64,000 nt of DNA from an uncultured Oscillospiraceae bacterium (GTDB taxonomy: Bacteria > Bacillota > Clostridia > Oscillospirales > Oscillospiraceae), in contig CANQFT010000006.1 of the NCBI GenBank assembly GCA_947599925.1, positions 24,482-88,481 on the forward strand. The letters run 5' to 3'. The stretch's first letter is position 1. Every line of letters begins with the position of its first letter. Under the pieces are notes generated by a model, which saw nothing but the letters and a program-made list of their open reading frames with translations, ran no database searches and was not told the DNA's origin. Below, in pieces: positions 49,920 through 62,303 of this stretch. The position numbers and the translations under genes are program-made.

Positions 49920-50390
49920 GTGCCCAGAAGAGGAAACGTACCCAAGCGGGAGATCCTCCCCGATCCGGTATACCATTCCGTCTTAGTCACTAAGCTTGTC
50001 AACAGCATCATGCTCGACGGCAAAAAGGGCGTGGCCCAGAAGGTCGTCTACGGCGCCTTTGACATCATCAAGGAGAAGACCGACAAGGAGCCCCTTGACG
50101 TGTTCACCGCCGCGCTGGAGAACATCATGCCCAGTCTGGAGACCAAATCCCGCCGTGTGGGCGGCTCCACCTATCAGGTGCCCATGGAGGTCCGGCCCGA
50201 GCGGCGCCAGACCCTGGGCCTGAGGTGGCTCACCGCCTACTCCCGCGGTCGTGGCGAAAAGACCATGCGCGAGCGTCTGGCCGGCGAGATCATGGACGCC
50301 GCCAACAACACCGGCGCCGCCGTGAAAAAGCGCGAGGACGTCCACAAGATGGCCGAGGCCAACCAGGCGTTCGCCCACTACCGCTGGTAA
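49920..50390 (+). CDS. rpsG: 30S ribosomal protein S7
   Basis: 156 residues, exact family length. GTG start ([17 protein letters not shown]) with AAGGAGGGAAGCGAA upstream; the longer open frame from 49863 has no ribosome site. Primary 16S rRNA binder of the 30S head and, in some bacteria, repressor of this operon. Confidence 0.97.
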   Translation: MPRRGNVPKREILPDPVYHSVLVTKLVNSIMLDGKKGVAQKVVYGAFDIIKEKTDKEPLDVFTAALENIMPSLETKSRRVGGSTYQVPMEVRPERRQTLGLRWLTAYSRGRGEKTMRERLAGEIMDAANNTGAAVKKREDVHKMAEANQAFAHYRW

Positions 50391-50411
50391 GACCCAAGGA
50401 GTATTAGAGAT

Positions 50412-52520
50412 ATGGCGAGAAAAGTTAGCTTAGAAAACACCAGAAACATCGGCATCATGGCCCACATCGACGCCGGCAAGACCACCACCACCGAGCGTAT
50501 CCTCTACTACACCGGCGTCAACTACAAGATCGGCGAGACCCATGACGGCACTGCCACCATGGACTGGATGGCCCAGGAGCAGGAGCGGGGCATCACCATC
50601 ACCTCCGCCGCCACCACCTGCTACTGGAAGGGCACCAAGGACCAGTTTCCCCAGACCCGCATCAACATCATCGACACGCCGGGCCACGTGGACTTCACCG
50701 TGGAGGTGGAGCGCTCGTTGCGCGTGCTGGACGGCTCTGTGACCGTCATGTGCGCCAAGGGCGGCGTGGAGCCCCAGTCGGAGACCGTCTGGCGCCAGGC
50801 CGACCACTACAAGGTCCCCCGCATGATCTACGTCAACAAGATGGACATCATGGGCGCGGACTTCTACCACGTCCTGGACATGATCCACGACCGGCTCAAG
50901 TGCAACGCCGTGCCCATCCAGCTCCCCATCGGCCGGGAGGATACCTTCAAGGGCATCATCGACCTGGTGGAGATGGACGCCGACATCTACTACGACGAGA
51001 TGGGCAAGGATATGCGCGTGGAGGAGATCCCCGCGGATATGCTGGACCTGGCCAACGAGTACCGGGAGAAACTGCTGGACGCGGTGTCCATGTTCGACGA
51101 CGAGATCATGGAGATGTTCCTGGAGGGTCAGGACATTCCCCAGGATAAGATCCGCAAGGCCATCCGGGCGGCCACCATCGCCAACGAGTTCGTCCCCGTC
51201 ACCTGCGGCACCTCTTACAAGAATAAGGGTGTGCAGAAACTGCTGGACGCCATCGTGGACTATATGCCCGCCCCCACCGACATCCCGCCCATCCAGGGCG
51301 TGAACCCCGACACCGACGAGATCGACGAGCGCCCCAGCGACGACTCCGCCCCCTTCTCCGCTCTGGTGTTCAAGATCGCCACCGACCCCTTCGTGGGCCG
51401 TCTGGCCTACACCCGCATCTACTCCGGCGTGCTCAACACCGGTACCGGCGTGCTCAACTCCACCAAGGGGCAGAAAGAGCGCATCGGCCGCATTCTGCAG
51501 ATGCACGCCAACCACCGCGAGGACCTGGAGACGGTCTACTCCGGCGACATCGCCGCCGTCATCGGCCTGAAGAACTCCACCACCGGCGACACCCTCTGCG
51601 ACGAGAAGCACCCCATCATCCTGGAGTCCATGGAGTTCCCCGACCCCGTCATCCGCGTGGCCATCGAGCCCAAGACCAAGGCCGGCCAGGAGAAGATGGG
51701 CATCGCCCTGTCCAAGCTGGCCGAGGAGGACCCCACCTTCAAGACCTGGACCGACGAGGAGACCGGCCAGACCATCATCGCCGGCATGGGCGAGCTCCAT
51801 CTGGAGATCATCGTGGACCGCCTTTTGCGCGAGTACAAGGTGGAGGCCAACGTGGGCGCGCCCCAGGTGGCCTACAAGGAGACCATCCGCAAGAGCGTGG
51901 AGCAGGACACCAAATACGCCCGTCAGTCCGGCGGTAAGGGCCAGTACGGCCATGTGAAGATCCGCGTGGAGCCCAACGAGTCCGGCGCGGGCTACGTCTT
52001 TGAAAACGCCATCGTGGGCGGCGCCATCCCCAAGGAGTATATCCCCGCCGTGGACGCGGGCATCCAGGGCGCCATGCAGGCCGGTGTGCTGGCCGGCTAC
52101 CCGGTGGAGGACGTGAAGGTCACGCTGTACGACGGCTCCTTCCACGAGGTGGACTCCTCGGAAATGGCCTTTAAGATCGCCGGTTCCATGGCTTTCAAAG
52201 AGGCCTGCCGCAAGGCCGATCCCGTGCTGCTGGAGCCGGTGATGAAGGTGGACGTGATCGTCCCGGACGACTATCTGGGCAACGTCATCGGCGACCTCAC
52301 CTCTCGCCGGGGCATGGTCCAGGGCCAGGAGAGCCGCACCGGCGCCACCCAGGTCACCGCCCACGTGCCTCTGGCCGAGATGTTCGGCTACGCCACCGAC
52401 CTGCGCTCCCGCACCCAGGGCCGGGGCCAGTATTCCATGGAGCCCCACAGCTACGTGGAGATCCCCAAGTCCATCGCCGAGAAGATCATCGCCCAGCGGG
52501 GCAAACAGAGCGAGGACTAA
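50412..52520 (+). CDS. fusA: Elongation factor G
   Basis: 702 residues. GTPase driving translocation: P-loop [13 protein letters not shown], switch 2 [19 protein letters not shown], then domains II-V with [20 protein letters not shown]. 21 bp after rpsG; AAGGAG before ATG. Single canonical copy, complete. Confidence 0.98.
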   Translation: MARKVSLENTRNIGIMAHIDAGKTTTTERILYYTGVNYKIGETHDGTATMDWMAQEQERGITITSAATTCYWKGTKDQFPQTRINIIDTPGHVDFTVEVERSLRVLDGSVTVMCAKGGVEPQSETVWRQADHYKVPRMIYVNKMDIMGADFYHVLDMIHDRLKCNAVPIQLPIGREDTFKGIIDLVEMDADIYYDEMGKDMRVEEIPADMLDLANEYREKLLDAVSMFDDEIMEMFLEGQDIPQDKIRKAIRAATIANEFVPVTCGTSYKNKGVQKLLDAIVDYMPAPTDIPPIQGVNPDTDEIDERPSDDSAPFSALVFKIATDPFVGRLAYTRIYSGVLNTGTGVLNSTKGQKERIGRILQMHANHREDLETVYSGDIAAVIGLKNSTTGDTLCDEKHPIILESMEFPDPVIRVAIEPKTKAGQEKMGIALSKLAEEDPTFKTWTDEETGQTIIAGMGELHLEIIVDRLLREYKVEANVGAPQVAYKETIRKSVEQDTKYARQSGGKGQYGHVKIRVEPNESGAGYVFENAIVGGAIPKEYIPAVDAGIQGAMQAGVLAGYPVEDVKVTLYDGSFHEVDSSEMAFKIAGSMAFKEACRKADPVLLEPVMKVDVIVPDDYLGNVIGDLTSRRGMVQGQESRTGATQVTAHVPLAEMFGYATDLRSRTQGRGQYSMEPHSYVEIPKSIAEKIIAQRGKQSED

Positions 52521-52527
52521 AAAGGGC

Positions 52528-52556
52528 TTGCTTTTTTCAGCAAGATGCGATACAAT
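52528..52556 (+). promoter_or_regulatory. Separate promoter of tuf
   Basis: TTGCTT, 17 bp, TACAAT in the 103-bp gap after fusA; lets tuf be made in excess of the rest of the operon. Confidence 0.7.
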
Positions 52557-52623
52557 CAGTACCAACGTGTACTGACAACTTTCCCCAGCAACCATATTAG
52601 CCACTCTAAGGAGGATAACAAAA

Positions 52624-53826
<1,203 letters not shown>

Positions 53827-53860
53827 TCTCCCTCTGGACCGTTGCGCTGATCAAACCCAG

Positions 53861-53891
53861 AGGACGCCAGCCGCGACCCGGCTGGCGTCCT
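53861..53891 (+). terminator. Terminator after tuf
   Basis: 12-bp stem AGGACGCCAGCC with complement, 7-base loop, then TTTTT. Confidence 0.9.
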
Positions 53892-53916
53892 TTTTCAAAG
53901 GAAGAAGGGAACGAAT

Positions 53917-54744
53917 ATGCCAGGAGTGGACGAGGCGGTCAGCGGCGTGCTGACTGGACTGCCTGAAAAGCTGAATCTGTGGAACATCGCCTTTGTTTTG
54001 CTGGTCATCATCGCCGCGGTGGTGGTGAGCCGGGTGATCATGTCCCTGGTGGGCCGGGCGCTGAAAAAGAGCAAGCTGGACCCCGTCTTGGTCAAGCTCA
54101 TCCGCACGGCGGTAAAACTGCTGGTGGGTGTGGTGTGCGTCCTCATCATCTGCGAGACCCTGGGCGTGGAGGTCACCTCTCTGCTGGCCCTCTTCTCTGT
54201 GGTAGGTCTGGCGCTGTCCCTGGCCATGCAGGGCCTGCTGGCCAATCTGGCCGGGGGCATGGTGCTCCTGTGGGCCAAGCCCTTCCGGGTCGGCGACTTT
54301 GTGGAGGTGGACGGCGTCACGGGCACGGTGAAGGAGACCAGCCTGATGTATACCAAGCTGGACACCACCGACAACCGGCTGGTGGTCATCCCCAACAAGA
54401 TCATCTCCGAGGCCAAGGTGCAGAACTTCGCCGCCGAGGAGACCCGGCGCGTGGAGGTGACCTTCTCCGCCTCCTACGACAGCCCCATCGACCAGGTGAA
54501 GGAGGCGGTGCTGGAGGCCCTGGCCGACAACCAGCTGACCCTGGACCAGCCCGCGCCCGTGGTGGGCGTGGCGGAATTTGGCGCCAGCGCTATCCGCTAT
54601 AACGTCTGGGTCTGGTGCAAGGGCAGCGACTACTGGCCCGCGCTTTACAGCGTCAACGAGAGCATCAAAGCGGGCCTGGACCGGCGCGGGCTGAACATGA
54701 CCTACGACCACATCAACGTGCATATGATCGAACAGGACAAGTGA
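53917..54744 (+). CDS. MscS-family mechanosensitive channel
   Basis: 275 residues. Three N-terminal helices (about 20-42, 68-88, 93-125) with the pore-lining SLAMQGLLANLAGG segment, then the cytoplasmic beta domain (PFRVGDFVEVDGVTGTVKE; DNRLVVIPNKIIS). Releases solutes on hypo-osmotic shock. GGAAGAAGGGAACGAAT before ATG. Followed by a membrane protein 22 bp downstream. Confidence 0.93.
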   Translation: MPGVDEAVSGVLTGLPEKLNLWNIAFVLLVIIAAVVVSRVIMSLVGRALKKSKLDPVLVKLIRTAVKLLVGVVCVLIICETLGVEVTSLLALFSVVGLALSLAMQGLLANLAGGMVLLWAKPFRVGDFVEVDGVTGTVKETSLMYTKLDTTDNRLVVIPNKIISEAKVQNFAAEETRRVEVTFSASYDSPIDQVKEAVLEALADNQLTLDQPAPVVGVAEFGASAIRYNVWVWCKGSDYWPALYSVNESIKAGLDRRGLNMTYDHINVHMIEQDK

Positions 54745-54766
54745 CAAGAAAGGGAGGAATGAAACC

Positions 54767-55321
54767 ATGTCTGCGTGTAAAGTAGCGGGCAAGGCGCTGA
54801 GGCTGGTGTGCCTGGGCGCGGTCATCGGCGCTCTGGGCAGTCTCCGCATCCTCAGCCCCGTGGCGGGCGGCGTGGCCGCCATCCTGGGCGCCGCGCTGGT
54901 GCTCTACGGGCTCTATGCCGCCGCCCCCGCCCACAGCTATTACCGCCTGGCCATGATCATGGAGGCGGCCTGCATCGTCATTTCCGTGCTGCAGATGATC
55001 TTCGAAAGCGGAGTGCTGGGCGGGGTCCTTTCCATCCTGAACATCCTGGCGGCCCTGCTGTCCACCGCCTTTGTGTGCGGCGCCACCCGTGGACTGCTCA
55101 AGGACAAGGACGACGGCCACTTGGCTGACCAGGCGCGGCTCGTGATTCTGCTCTACGCCCTGTGCGCGGCGGTGTCCATCATCTGCGTCCTGGTGGGCTG
55201 GATCCCCGTTTTGGACGTCCTGGCCGGCATCGCCGGGATCCTCACCGGCGTGGTGATGCTGGTGGCCGACGTCATCAAGATCATCTTCTACTACCAGTCC
55301 TCCAAAGCCCTGCGGGCCTGA
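54767..55321 (+). CDS. Membrane protein of unknown function
   Basis: 184 residues, about five or six helices, Ala/Leu/Val-rich. A short charged loop (GATRGLLKDKDDGHLADQARL) divides it in two. No recognised domain. AAAGGGAGG lies 12 bp before the ATG. Cotranscribed with the MscS gene, ending at a terminator. Confidence 0.8.
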   Translation: MSACKVAGKALRLVCLGAVIGALGSLRILSPVAGGVAAILGAALVLYGLYAAAPAHSYYRLAMIMEAACIVISVLQMIFESGVLGGVLSILNILAALLSTAFVCGATRGLLKDKDDGHLADQARLVILLYALCAAVSIICVLVGWIPVLDVLAGIAGILTGVVMLVADVIKIIFYYQSSKALRA

Positions 55322-55331
55322 ACACAAAAAA

Positions 55332-55354
55332 CCCCGGACCAGCGCGGTCCGGGG
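55332..55354 (+). terminator. Terminator after the MscS operon
   Basis: CCCCGGACC / GGTCCGGGG stem, 5-base loop, then CTTTTTTT. Confidence 0.92.
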
Positions 55355-55412
55355 CTTTTTTTACACGGGCGAAGCGGGACATCCCAGCGGTCATTTTTCC
55401 GACAGAGCCCTG

Positions 55413-56705
55413 TCAGGGCTGGACCAGCTGGCCAAGAAGAAAGCCGTGCCCCGCCGCGGTGACGCGGACGGGGCGGACCTGGTTGTGGAGGTCATGGCCA
55501 GGGGTCCGGACCAGCACATAGTTGGGGGCGTGGCCCTGCCAGAGCCCCGCCTTTTCCTCTTCAAAGAGGACCTCCAACTCCTGGCCCACCAGACCCTGGA
55601 GATACTGGTCCTGAAGCTGCCCGGCCAGGGCGCCGGCCAGGGCCGCCCGGCGCTTTTTCTCGCTGCGGGGCACCTGGTCCGGCAGAGACGCCGCCGGAGT
55701 GCCGGGCCGCCGGGAGTAGGGGAACACGTGGAGGGCGGAAAAGGCGCACCGCCGGACAAAGGCCAGACTCTCCTGAAGGTCCTCCTCGCTCTCGCCGGGG
55801 AAGCCCACGATGAGGTCGGCGGTGAGCCCTGGGTTTACATAATATTTCCGCAGCAGTTCCACGCTCTCCAAAAATCGCGCCGCGCTATACTTGCGGCCCA
55901 TGGCCCGCAGGGTTTTGTCGCAGCCGGACTGGAGGGAGAGGTGAAAGTGCGGGCAGACATTATGTAAACTTGACATCCGGCGGCAGAACCCCTCCGTCAC
56001 CGTCCTGGGCTCCAGAGAGCCCAGGCGGAGCCGCATGGTGGGGATGGCGGCGGAGAGGGCTTCCAGCAGGTCGGCCAGCGTCGGTCGGCCCGGCAGGTCC
56101 CGGCCCCAGGACGAGATCTCGATGCCGGTGAGCACCATCTCCCGGTAGCCCTGGGCGGCCATCTCCCTGGCCTGGGCCACGGCCCGCTCCAGGGGCAGGG
56201 AGCGCACCGGGCCACGGGCGTAGGGGATGATGCAGTAGGCGCAGAAGTTGACGCAGCCGTCCTCCACCTTGAGCATACAGCGGGTCCGCTGGGCCAGTCC
56301 GCCGGCGGGGAGTTCCTCAAAGTCGCGGCGGCGCAGGGCGTCGTCCACAAAGGTGGCCGGCGCCTTTTGACCCGCGGCCTCCTCCACGCGGGCCCAAAAG
56401 AGGCCCCGGTCCCCGGTGCCGCAGACCAGGTCCGCCCCCAGAGCCTCCGCTTGCCCGGCGTGGGTCTGGGGAAAGCAGCCGCACACGCACAGCAGGGCGG
56501 AGGGGTGTTCCCGGCGACAGCGGCGGATGACCTGACGGTTTTTCTGGTCGGCCAGGTTGGTGACGGTGCAGGTGTTGACGATGTAGATCTGGGCCTCCTC
56601 CCCAAAGGGCACCAGGGTATGGCCTCTGGCCAGACCCGCTTGCTCCAGGGCCTGGGACTCGTATTGATTGACCTTGCACCCCAGGGTGTAGATGGCGAAC
56701 CGCAC
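55413..56705 (-). CDS. mtaB: tRNA ms2t6A37 methylthiotransferase MtaB
   Basis: Radical-SAM enzyme converting t6A37 to ms2t6A37 in tRNA reading ANN codons. 430 residues. UPF0004 domain with cluster cysteines 10, 46 and one of 73-77 (GCKVNQYES, NTCTV, CVCGCF); radical-SAM triad CVNFCAYC (Cys152, 156, 159); C-terminal TRAM domain. ATG at 56705 is preceded by AGAGGGGG. Divergent from the YfbR gene; no close downstream partner. Confidence 0.94.
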   Translation of the reverse strand: MRFAIYTLGCKVNQYESQALEQAGLARGHTLVPFGEEAQIYIVNTCTVTNLADQKNRQVIRRCRREHPSALLCVCGCFPQTHAGQAEALGADLVCGTGDRGLFWARVEEAAGQKAPATFVDDALRRRDFEELPAGGLAQRTRCMLKVEDGCVNFCAYCIIPYARGPVRSLPLERAVAQAREMAAQGYREMVLTGIEISSWGRDLPGRPTLADLLEALSAAIPTMRLRLGSLEPRTVTEGFCRRMSSLHNVCPHFHLSLQSGCDKTLRAMGRKYSAARFLESVELLRKYYVNPGLTADLIVGFPGESEEDLQESLAFVRRCAFSALHVFPYSRRPGTPAASLPDQVPRSEKKRRAALAGALAGQLQDQYLQGLVGQELEVLFEEEKAGLWQGHAPNYVLVRTPGHDLHNQVRPVRVTAAGHGFLLGQLVQP

Positions 56706-56719
56706 GGCAAAGCCCCCTC

Positions 56720-56748
56720 TTGCACTTTTTGCGGAAGTTTGGTAGAAT
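56720..56748 (+). promoter_or_regulatory. Promoter of the YfbR gene
   Basis: TTGCAC, 17 bp, TAGAAT with TGG before the -10 (extended). 53 bp upstream of the TTG start. Confidence 0.75.
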
Positions 56749-56800
56749 GTCTCCTGGTTATTTTACACGCCTACGTCTGAGTTTGCAAGGAGAGACCGCT

Positions 56801-57379
56801 TTGAGCTATCATTTTTTTGCCTATCTCTCCCGGATGAACTGCATCGACCGCTGGGGTCTGATGCGAAATACCCGCACGGAGAACATCCAGGAGCACTCCC
56901 ACATGGTGGCGGTGCTGGCCCACGGCCTGGCTGTGGTGGCCAGGGAGAAGTTTGGCTCCTCCGTGGACCCCAACGAGGCGGCTGTGGCCGGGCTTTACCA
57001 CGACGCGCCGGAGATCCTGACCGGGGACCTGCCCACGCCGGTGAAGTACGACAACCCCGCCATCAAGGAGGCGTACAAGGCGGTGGAGGCGGTGGCGGCG
57101 GATAAACTGCTGAGTATGCTGCCCCAGGAGTTGGCCCCCGCCTTTGCCCCCTATGTGCGGGAGGAGCTGGAGCCGGAACTTTTGGGCATCGTCAAGGCCG
57201 CCGACAAGCTGGCCGCCCACATCAAGTGCCTGGAGGAACTGCGGGCGGGCAACAACGAGTTCAAGCAGGCCGCCCGGCAGACGCGGGACGCCCTGGACCG
57301 CATGGACCTGCCCGCGCTGGATTACTTTATCAAGCATTTCCTGCCCGGATTTGAACTGACCCTGGACGAACTGCAGTAA
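56801..57379 (+). CDS. HD-domain 5'-deoxynucleotidase, YfbR-like
   Basis: 192 residues. HD metal motif: EHSHMVAVLAHG, GLYHDAPEILTGDLPTPVKY and IVKAADKLAAH. E. coli YfbR dephosphorylates dNMPs; same activity is likely. TTG start with AAGGAGAG 7 bp upstream. ATG further upstream lies within the promoter and is rejected. Confidence 0.9.
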   Translation: MSYHFFAYLSRMNCIDRWGLMRNTRTENIQEHSHMVAVLAHGLAVVAREKFGSSVDPNEAAVAGLYHDAPEILTGDLPTPVKYDNPAIKEAYKAVEAVAADKLLSMLPQELAPAFAPYVREELEPELLGIVKAADKLAAHIKCLEELRAGNNEFKQAARQTRDALDRMDLPALDYFIKHFLPGFELTLDELQ

Positions 57380-57433
57380 AAAGCGCCGGCGGGCCCCAGA
57401 GCGCGCGTCGGCAGCCACAAGGAGGAATACACC

Positions 57434-57703
57434 ATGAGAGCCATCGTCACCGTCATCGGCAAAGACACCGTGGGCATCATCGCCAGCGTGTGCGCCCTGC
57501 TCAGCCAGCACCGGGTCAACGTGCTGGACATCAGCCAGACCATCCTGCAGGAGTATTTCACCATGATCATGCTGGTGGACGTCCGGGAGTCCGACCTGCC
57601 CTTCGCGGACCTGGCGGCCCTCCTGAAAGGAGAGGGCGAGGCCGCGGGGCTGGACATCCGGATGCAGAGAGAGGACATCTTCAACGCCATGCACCGCATC
57701 TGA
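57434..57703 (+). CDS. ACT-domain protein (UPF0237)
   Basis: 89 residues, a single ACT domain: [21 protein letters not shown] at the start and the [14 protein letters not shown] strand. Such proteins bind small ligands, often amino acids. AAGGAGGAATACACC before ATG. Immediately followed by UPF0210, the usual partner across Firmicutes. Confidence 0.93.
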   Translation: MRAIVTVIGKDTVGIIASVCALLSQHRVNVLDISQTILQEYFTMIMLVDVRESDLPFADLAALLKGEGEAAGLDIRMQREDIFNAMHRI

Positions 57704-57761
57704 ATCAGCCCCGCGCCCGGCCCGGACGCGGGATCAGAGCCTGCAAACAGGGGGAAACGCC

Positions 57762-59126
57762 ATGCCTATGTTCAACAACAACGAGATATTAGACACCATC
57801 CACATGATCGACCAGCAGCACCTGGACGTGCGGACCATCACCATGGGCATCTCCCTGCTGGACTGCTGCGACCCGGACCCCAAGGCCGCCTGCAGGAAGA
57901 TCTACGACAAGATCGCCCGCTCGGCCCAGGACCTGGTCAAGACCGGCCAGGACATTGAGGCGGAGTTTGGCATCCCCATCGTCAACAAGCGCGTCTCGGT
58001 CACGCCCATGGCGCTGGTGGCCGGGGCCAGCGACACGGAGGACTACCTGCCCTTCGCCCAGGCCATGGACGACGCGGCCCGGGCGGTGGGGGTCAACTTC
58101 ATCGGCGGCTTTTCCGCTCTGGTGCAAAAGGGGATGACCCCGGCGGACCGGCGGCTCATCGCCGCCATCCCGGAGGCTCTGGCGGCCACGGAGCTGGTCT
58201 GCTCCAGCGTCAACGTGGGCTCTACCCGCGCGGGGATCAACATGGACGCGGTGGCCCTCATGGGGCAGACGGTGAAGAAGGCGGCGGAGTTGACCGCCGA
58301 CCGCGGCGGCTTTGGCTGTGCCAAGCTGGTGATCTTCTGCAACGCCGTGGAGGACAACCCCTTCATGGCCGGGGCCTTCCACGGCGTGGGCGAGGGAGAC
58401 CGGGTCATCAACGTGGGCGTCTCCGGCCCCGGCGTAGTGTACCACGCGCTCCAGGCCGTGAAAGGCGAGGGGTTCGATGTGGTGGCCGAGACGGTGAAAA
58501 AGACCGCTTTCCGGGTCACCCGCATGGGCCAGCTGGTGGCGCAGGAGGCCAGCCGGCGGCTGGGGGTGCCCTTTGGCATTGTGGACCTGTCTCTGGCCCC
58601 CACCCCCGCCGTGGGGGACAGCGTGGCCCGCATCCTGGAGGAGATGGGGCTGGAGACCTGCGGCACCCACGGCACCACCGCGGCCCTGGCCCTCCTGAAC
58701 GACGCGGTGAAAAAGGGCGGCGTGATGGCCAGCTCCAGCGTGGGCGGCCTCAGCGGGGCCTTTATCCCCGTCAGCGAGGACGAGGGGATGATCGCCGCGG
58801 CCCGGAGCGGGACGCTGTGCCTGGACAAATTGGAGGCCATGACCTGCGTGTGTTCTGTGGGCCTCGACATGATCGCCGTCCCCGGCCATACGCCCGCCGA
58901 GACCATCGCCGCCATCATCGCTGACGAGGCCGCCATCGGCATGGTCAACCACAAGACCACCGCCGTGCGGATCATCCCCGCGCCGGGCAAGGACGTGGGG
59001 GACACGGTGGAGTTTGGCGGACTGCTGGGCGCCGCCCCGGTCATGCCGGTCCACGGGGAGTCCAGCGCGGACTTCATCGCCCGTGGCGGCCGGATCCCCG
59101 CGCCGTTGCAGAGTTTGAAAAACTGA
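57762..59126 (+). CDS. UPF0210 (DUF711) protein, glycyl-radical-fold-like
   Basis: 454 residues, the normal length of this PFL-fold-like family. [15 protein letters not shown] at the start and [14 protein letters not shown] near the end are conserved. No glycyl-radical motif (RVxGY) is visible, so enzyme activity of that sort is not supported. 58 bp after the ACT gene, with GGGGGAAACGCC before ATG. Function unknown. Confidence 0.92.
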   Translation: MPMFNNNEILDTIHMIDQQHLDVRTITMGISLLDCCDPDPKAACRKIYDKIARSAQDLVKTGQDIEAEFGIPIVNKRVSVTPMALVAGASDTEDYLPFAQAMDDAARAVGVNFIGGFSALVQKGMTPADRRLIAAIPEALAATELVCSSVNVGSTRAGINMDAVALMGQTVKKAAELTADRGGFGCAKLVIFCNAVEDNPFMAGAFHGVGEGDRVINVGVSGPGVVYHALQAVKGEGFDVVAETVKKTAFRVTRMGQLVAQEASRRLGVPFGIVDLSLAPTPAVGDSVARILEEMGLETCGTHGTTAALALLNDAVKKGGVMASSSVGGLSGAFIPVSEDEGMIAAARSGTLCLDKLEAMTCVCSVGLDMIAVPGHTPAETIAAIIADEAAIGMVNHKTTAVRIIPAPGKDVGDTVEFGGLLGAAPVMPVHGESSADFIARGGRIPAPLQSLKN

Positions 59127-59135
59127 AAAGCGAGG

Positions 59136-59208
59136 AAAAGCCCCGCGGAGTTTCGCGCCGCAGGGCGCGAAAAACTGTCAAAGAAGCGGTCTCGCCGCCT
59201 CTTTGACA
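59136..59208 (+). repeat. Intergenic repeat, module A plus module B (copy 3)
   Basis: Module A 59136-59172 (AAAAGCCCCGCGGAGTTTCG...). Module B 59176-59208 with one mismatch in the stem (CGCCGCCTCTTTGACA). Begins 9 bp after the UPF0210 stop, with no separate terminator before it. Confidence 0.85.
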
Positions 59209-59213
59209 GCATG

Positions 59214-59248
59214 AAAAAAGCCGGACGCTATCAGCGTCCGGCTTTTTT
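59214..59248. terminator. Bidirectional terminator between UPF0210 and ferredoxin genes
   Basis: Perfect 16-bp stem AAAAAAGCCGGACGCT with complement and a 3-base loop; T-runs on both strands. Confidence 0.92.
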
Positions 59249-59269
59249 GCCGAGGTTTGGATGTACCGA

Positions 59270-59440
59270 TCAGCCCTGGGAGATGGCGCCCACGGGGCAG
59301 TTCTCCGCGCAGTTGCCGCAGTCGATGCAAGCGCCGGCGTCGATGACGTACTGGCTATCGCCCTGGGAGATGGCGCCCACGGGGCAGCCGCCCTCACAGG
59401 TGCCGCAGCTGATGCAATCCGAACCGATCTGATAAGCCAT
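59270..59440 (-). CDS. 2[4Fe-4S] ferredoxin
   Basis: 56 residues, MAYQIGSDCISCGTCEGGCP at the start and a second CxxCxxCxxxCP motif (CIDCGNCAENCP). Small clostridial electron carrier. Each half ends in the same PVGAISQG. ATG at 59440 with GGAGGTG about 8 bp upstream. Monocistronic, own promoter and terminator. Confidence 0.96.
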   Translation of the reverse strand: MAYQIGSDCISCGTCEGGCPVGAISQGDSQYVIDAGACIDCGNCAENCPVGAISQG

Positions 59441-59503
59441 TGGAATACACCTCCGTTCCTGACTGATGGATCATACACACACTGGACGTCGCCGTCCAAG
59501 ACC

Positions 59504-59531
59504 ATTCTACCACAGATTTTCAAAATTGCAA
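59504..59531 (-). promoter_or_regulatory. Promoter of the ferredoxin gene
   Basis: Minus strand TTGCAA, 16 bp, TAGAAT within ATCTGTGGTAGAATGG (extended -10). Confidence 0.75.
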
Positions 59532-59637
59532 TCATTATTTTTTTCGACTTTTCCCCGCGGGGAATTTCCGCCCCCTCTGCATAACCGGCCAGGGCCCTGG
59601 CAAAACTGGAAACAGCAGACAAAGGAGGGAGAACAGT

Positions 59638-61647
<2,010 letters not shown>

Positions 61648-61677
61648 CGGGGTATCACTTGAGAAGGAGAATGGAAC

Positions 61678-62175
61678 ATGAAACGACTTTTCCCCCTGCT
61701 TTTGACCCTGGCCCTGTGCCTGACCGCCTGCGGCGGCGAGAAAAAGAGCGACAAGACCCCGGAGGAGCTGAACACGGCCTACGCCGAGGCCATCACCGCC
61801 GCCCAGAGCCCGGAGGAGCGGGAATCCTTCCCGCAGATCGGGCCGGAGGATGATATGTATGAACTGCTGTTGGGACTGATGGGCATTGCCCCGGAGGACA
61901 TCACCGCCTCGGCGCTGATGGTGTCCACGCGGGGCATCCAGGCGTACTCCATCGCCGCCGTCATGCCCGCCGAGGGCAAGGGCGACACGGTCCGCAAGGG
62001 TCTGGAGGGCTATATCGAAAACCAGAAGAACACCTTCCAGTTCTATCTGGAGGACCAGTACCAGGTCGCCGCCAACGCCAAGCTGGACGAACTCAGCGAC
62101 GGCACATTGCTGTTGGTGATGTGCCCGGAGCAGGACCAGGTCTTTGAGGCCATCAAGGCCGACCTGGAGGGGTGA
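61678..62175 (+). CDS. DUF4358-type lipoprotein
   Basis: 165 residues. Lipobox LALCLTAC (Cys18). The rest, a mixed alpha/beta domain (SALMVSTRGIQAYSIAAVMP; GYIENQKNTFQFYLEDQYQV), fits the DUF4358 family of Clostridia, function unknown. GAAGGAGAATGGAAC before ATG. Confidence 0.85.
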   Translation: MKRLFPLLLTLALCLTACGGEKKSDKTPEELNTAYAEAITAAQSPEERESFPQIGPEDDMYELLLGLMGIAPEDITASALMVSTRGIQAYSIAAVMPAEGKGDTVRKGLEGYIENQKNTFQFYLEDQYQVAANAKLDELSDGTLLLVMCPEQDQVFEAIKADLEG

Positions 62176-62202
62176 GACCCCGGCCGCGAAACAGGCAAAA
62201 CA

Positions 62203-62229
62203 AAGCCCCCGACCGATGGCCGGGGGCTT
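62203..62229. terminator. Terminator between lipoprotein and spoIIE genes
   Basis: AAGCCCCCG / CGGGGGCTT stem with an inner CCGATGG loop; convergent genes on both sides. Confidence 0.8.
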
Positions 62230-62276
62230 CAGTTTGTCCAAAAGCCCCGCGAAGTTTCGCGCCGTAGGGCGCGAAA
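62229..62276 (+). repeat. Intergenic repeat module A (copy 5), no module B
   Basis: TCAGTTTGTCCAAAAGCCCC then the GAAGTTTCGCGCCGTAGGGC hairpin. Its tail GACGCATAGGAAATTTTT resembles the tail of the inverted copy at 40753. Confidence 0.83.
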
Positions 62277-62303
62277 GACGCATAGGAAATTTTTCCGGCC
62301 CGC

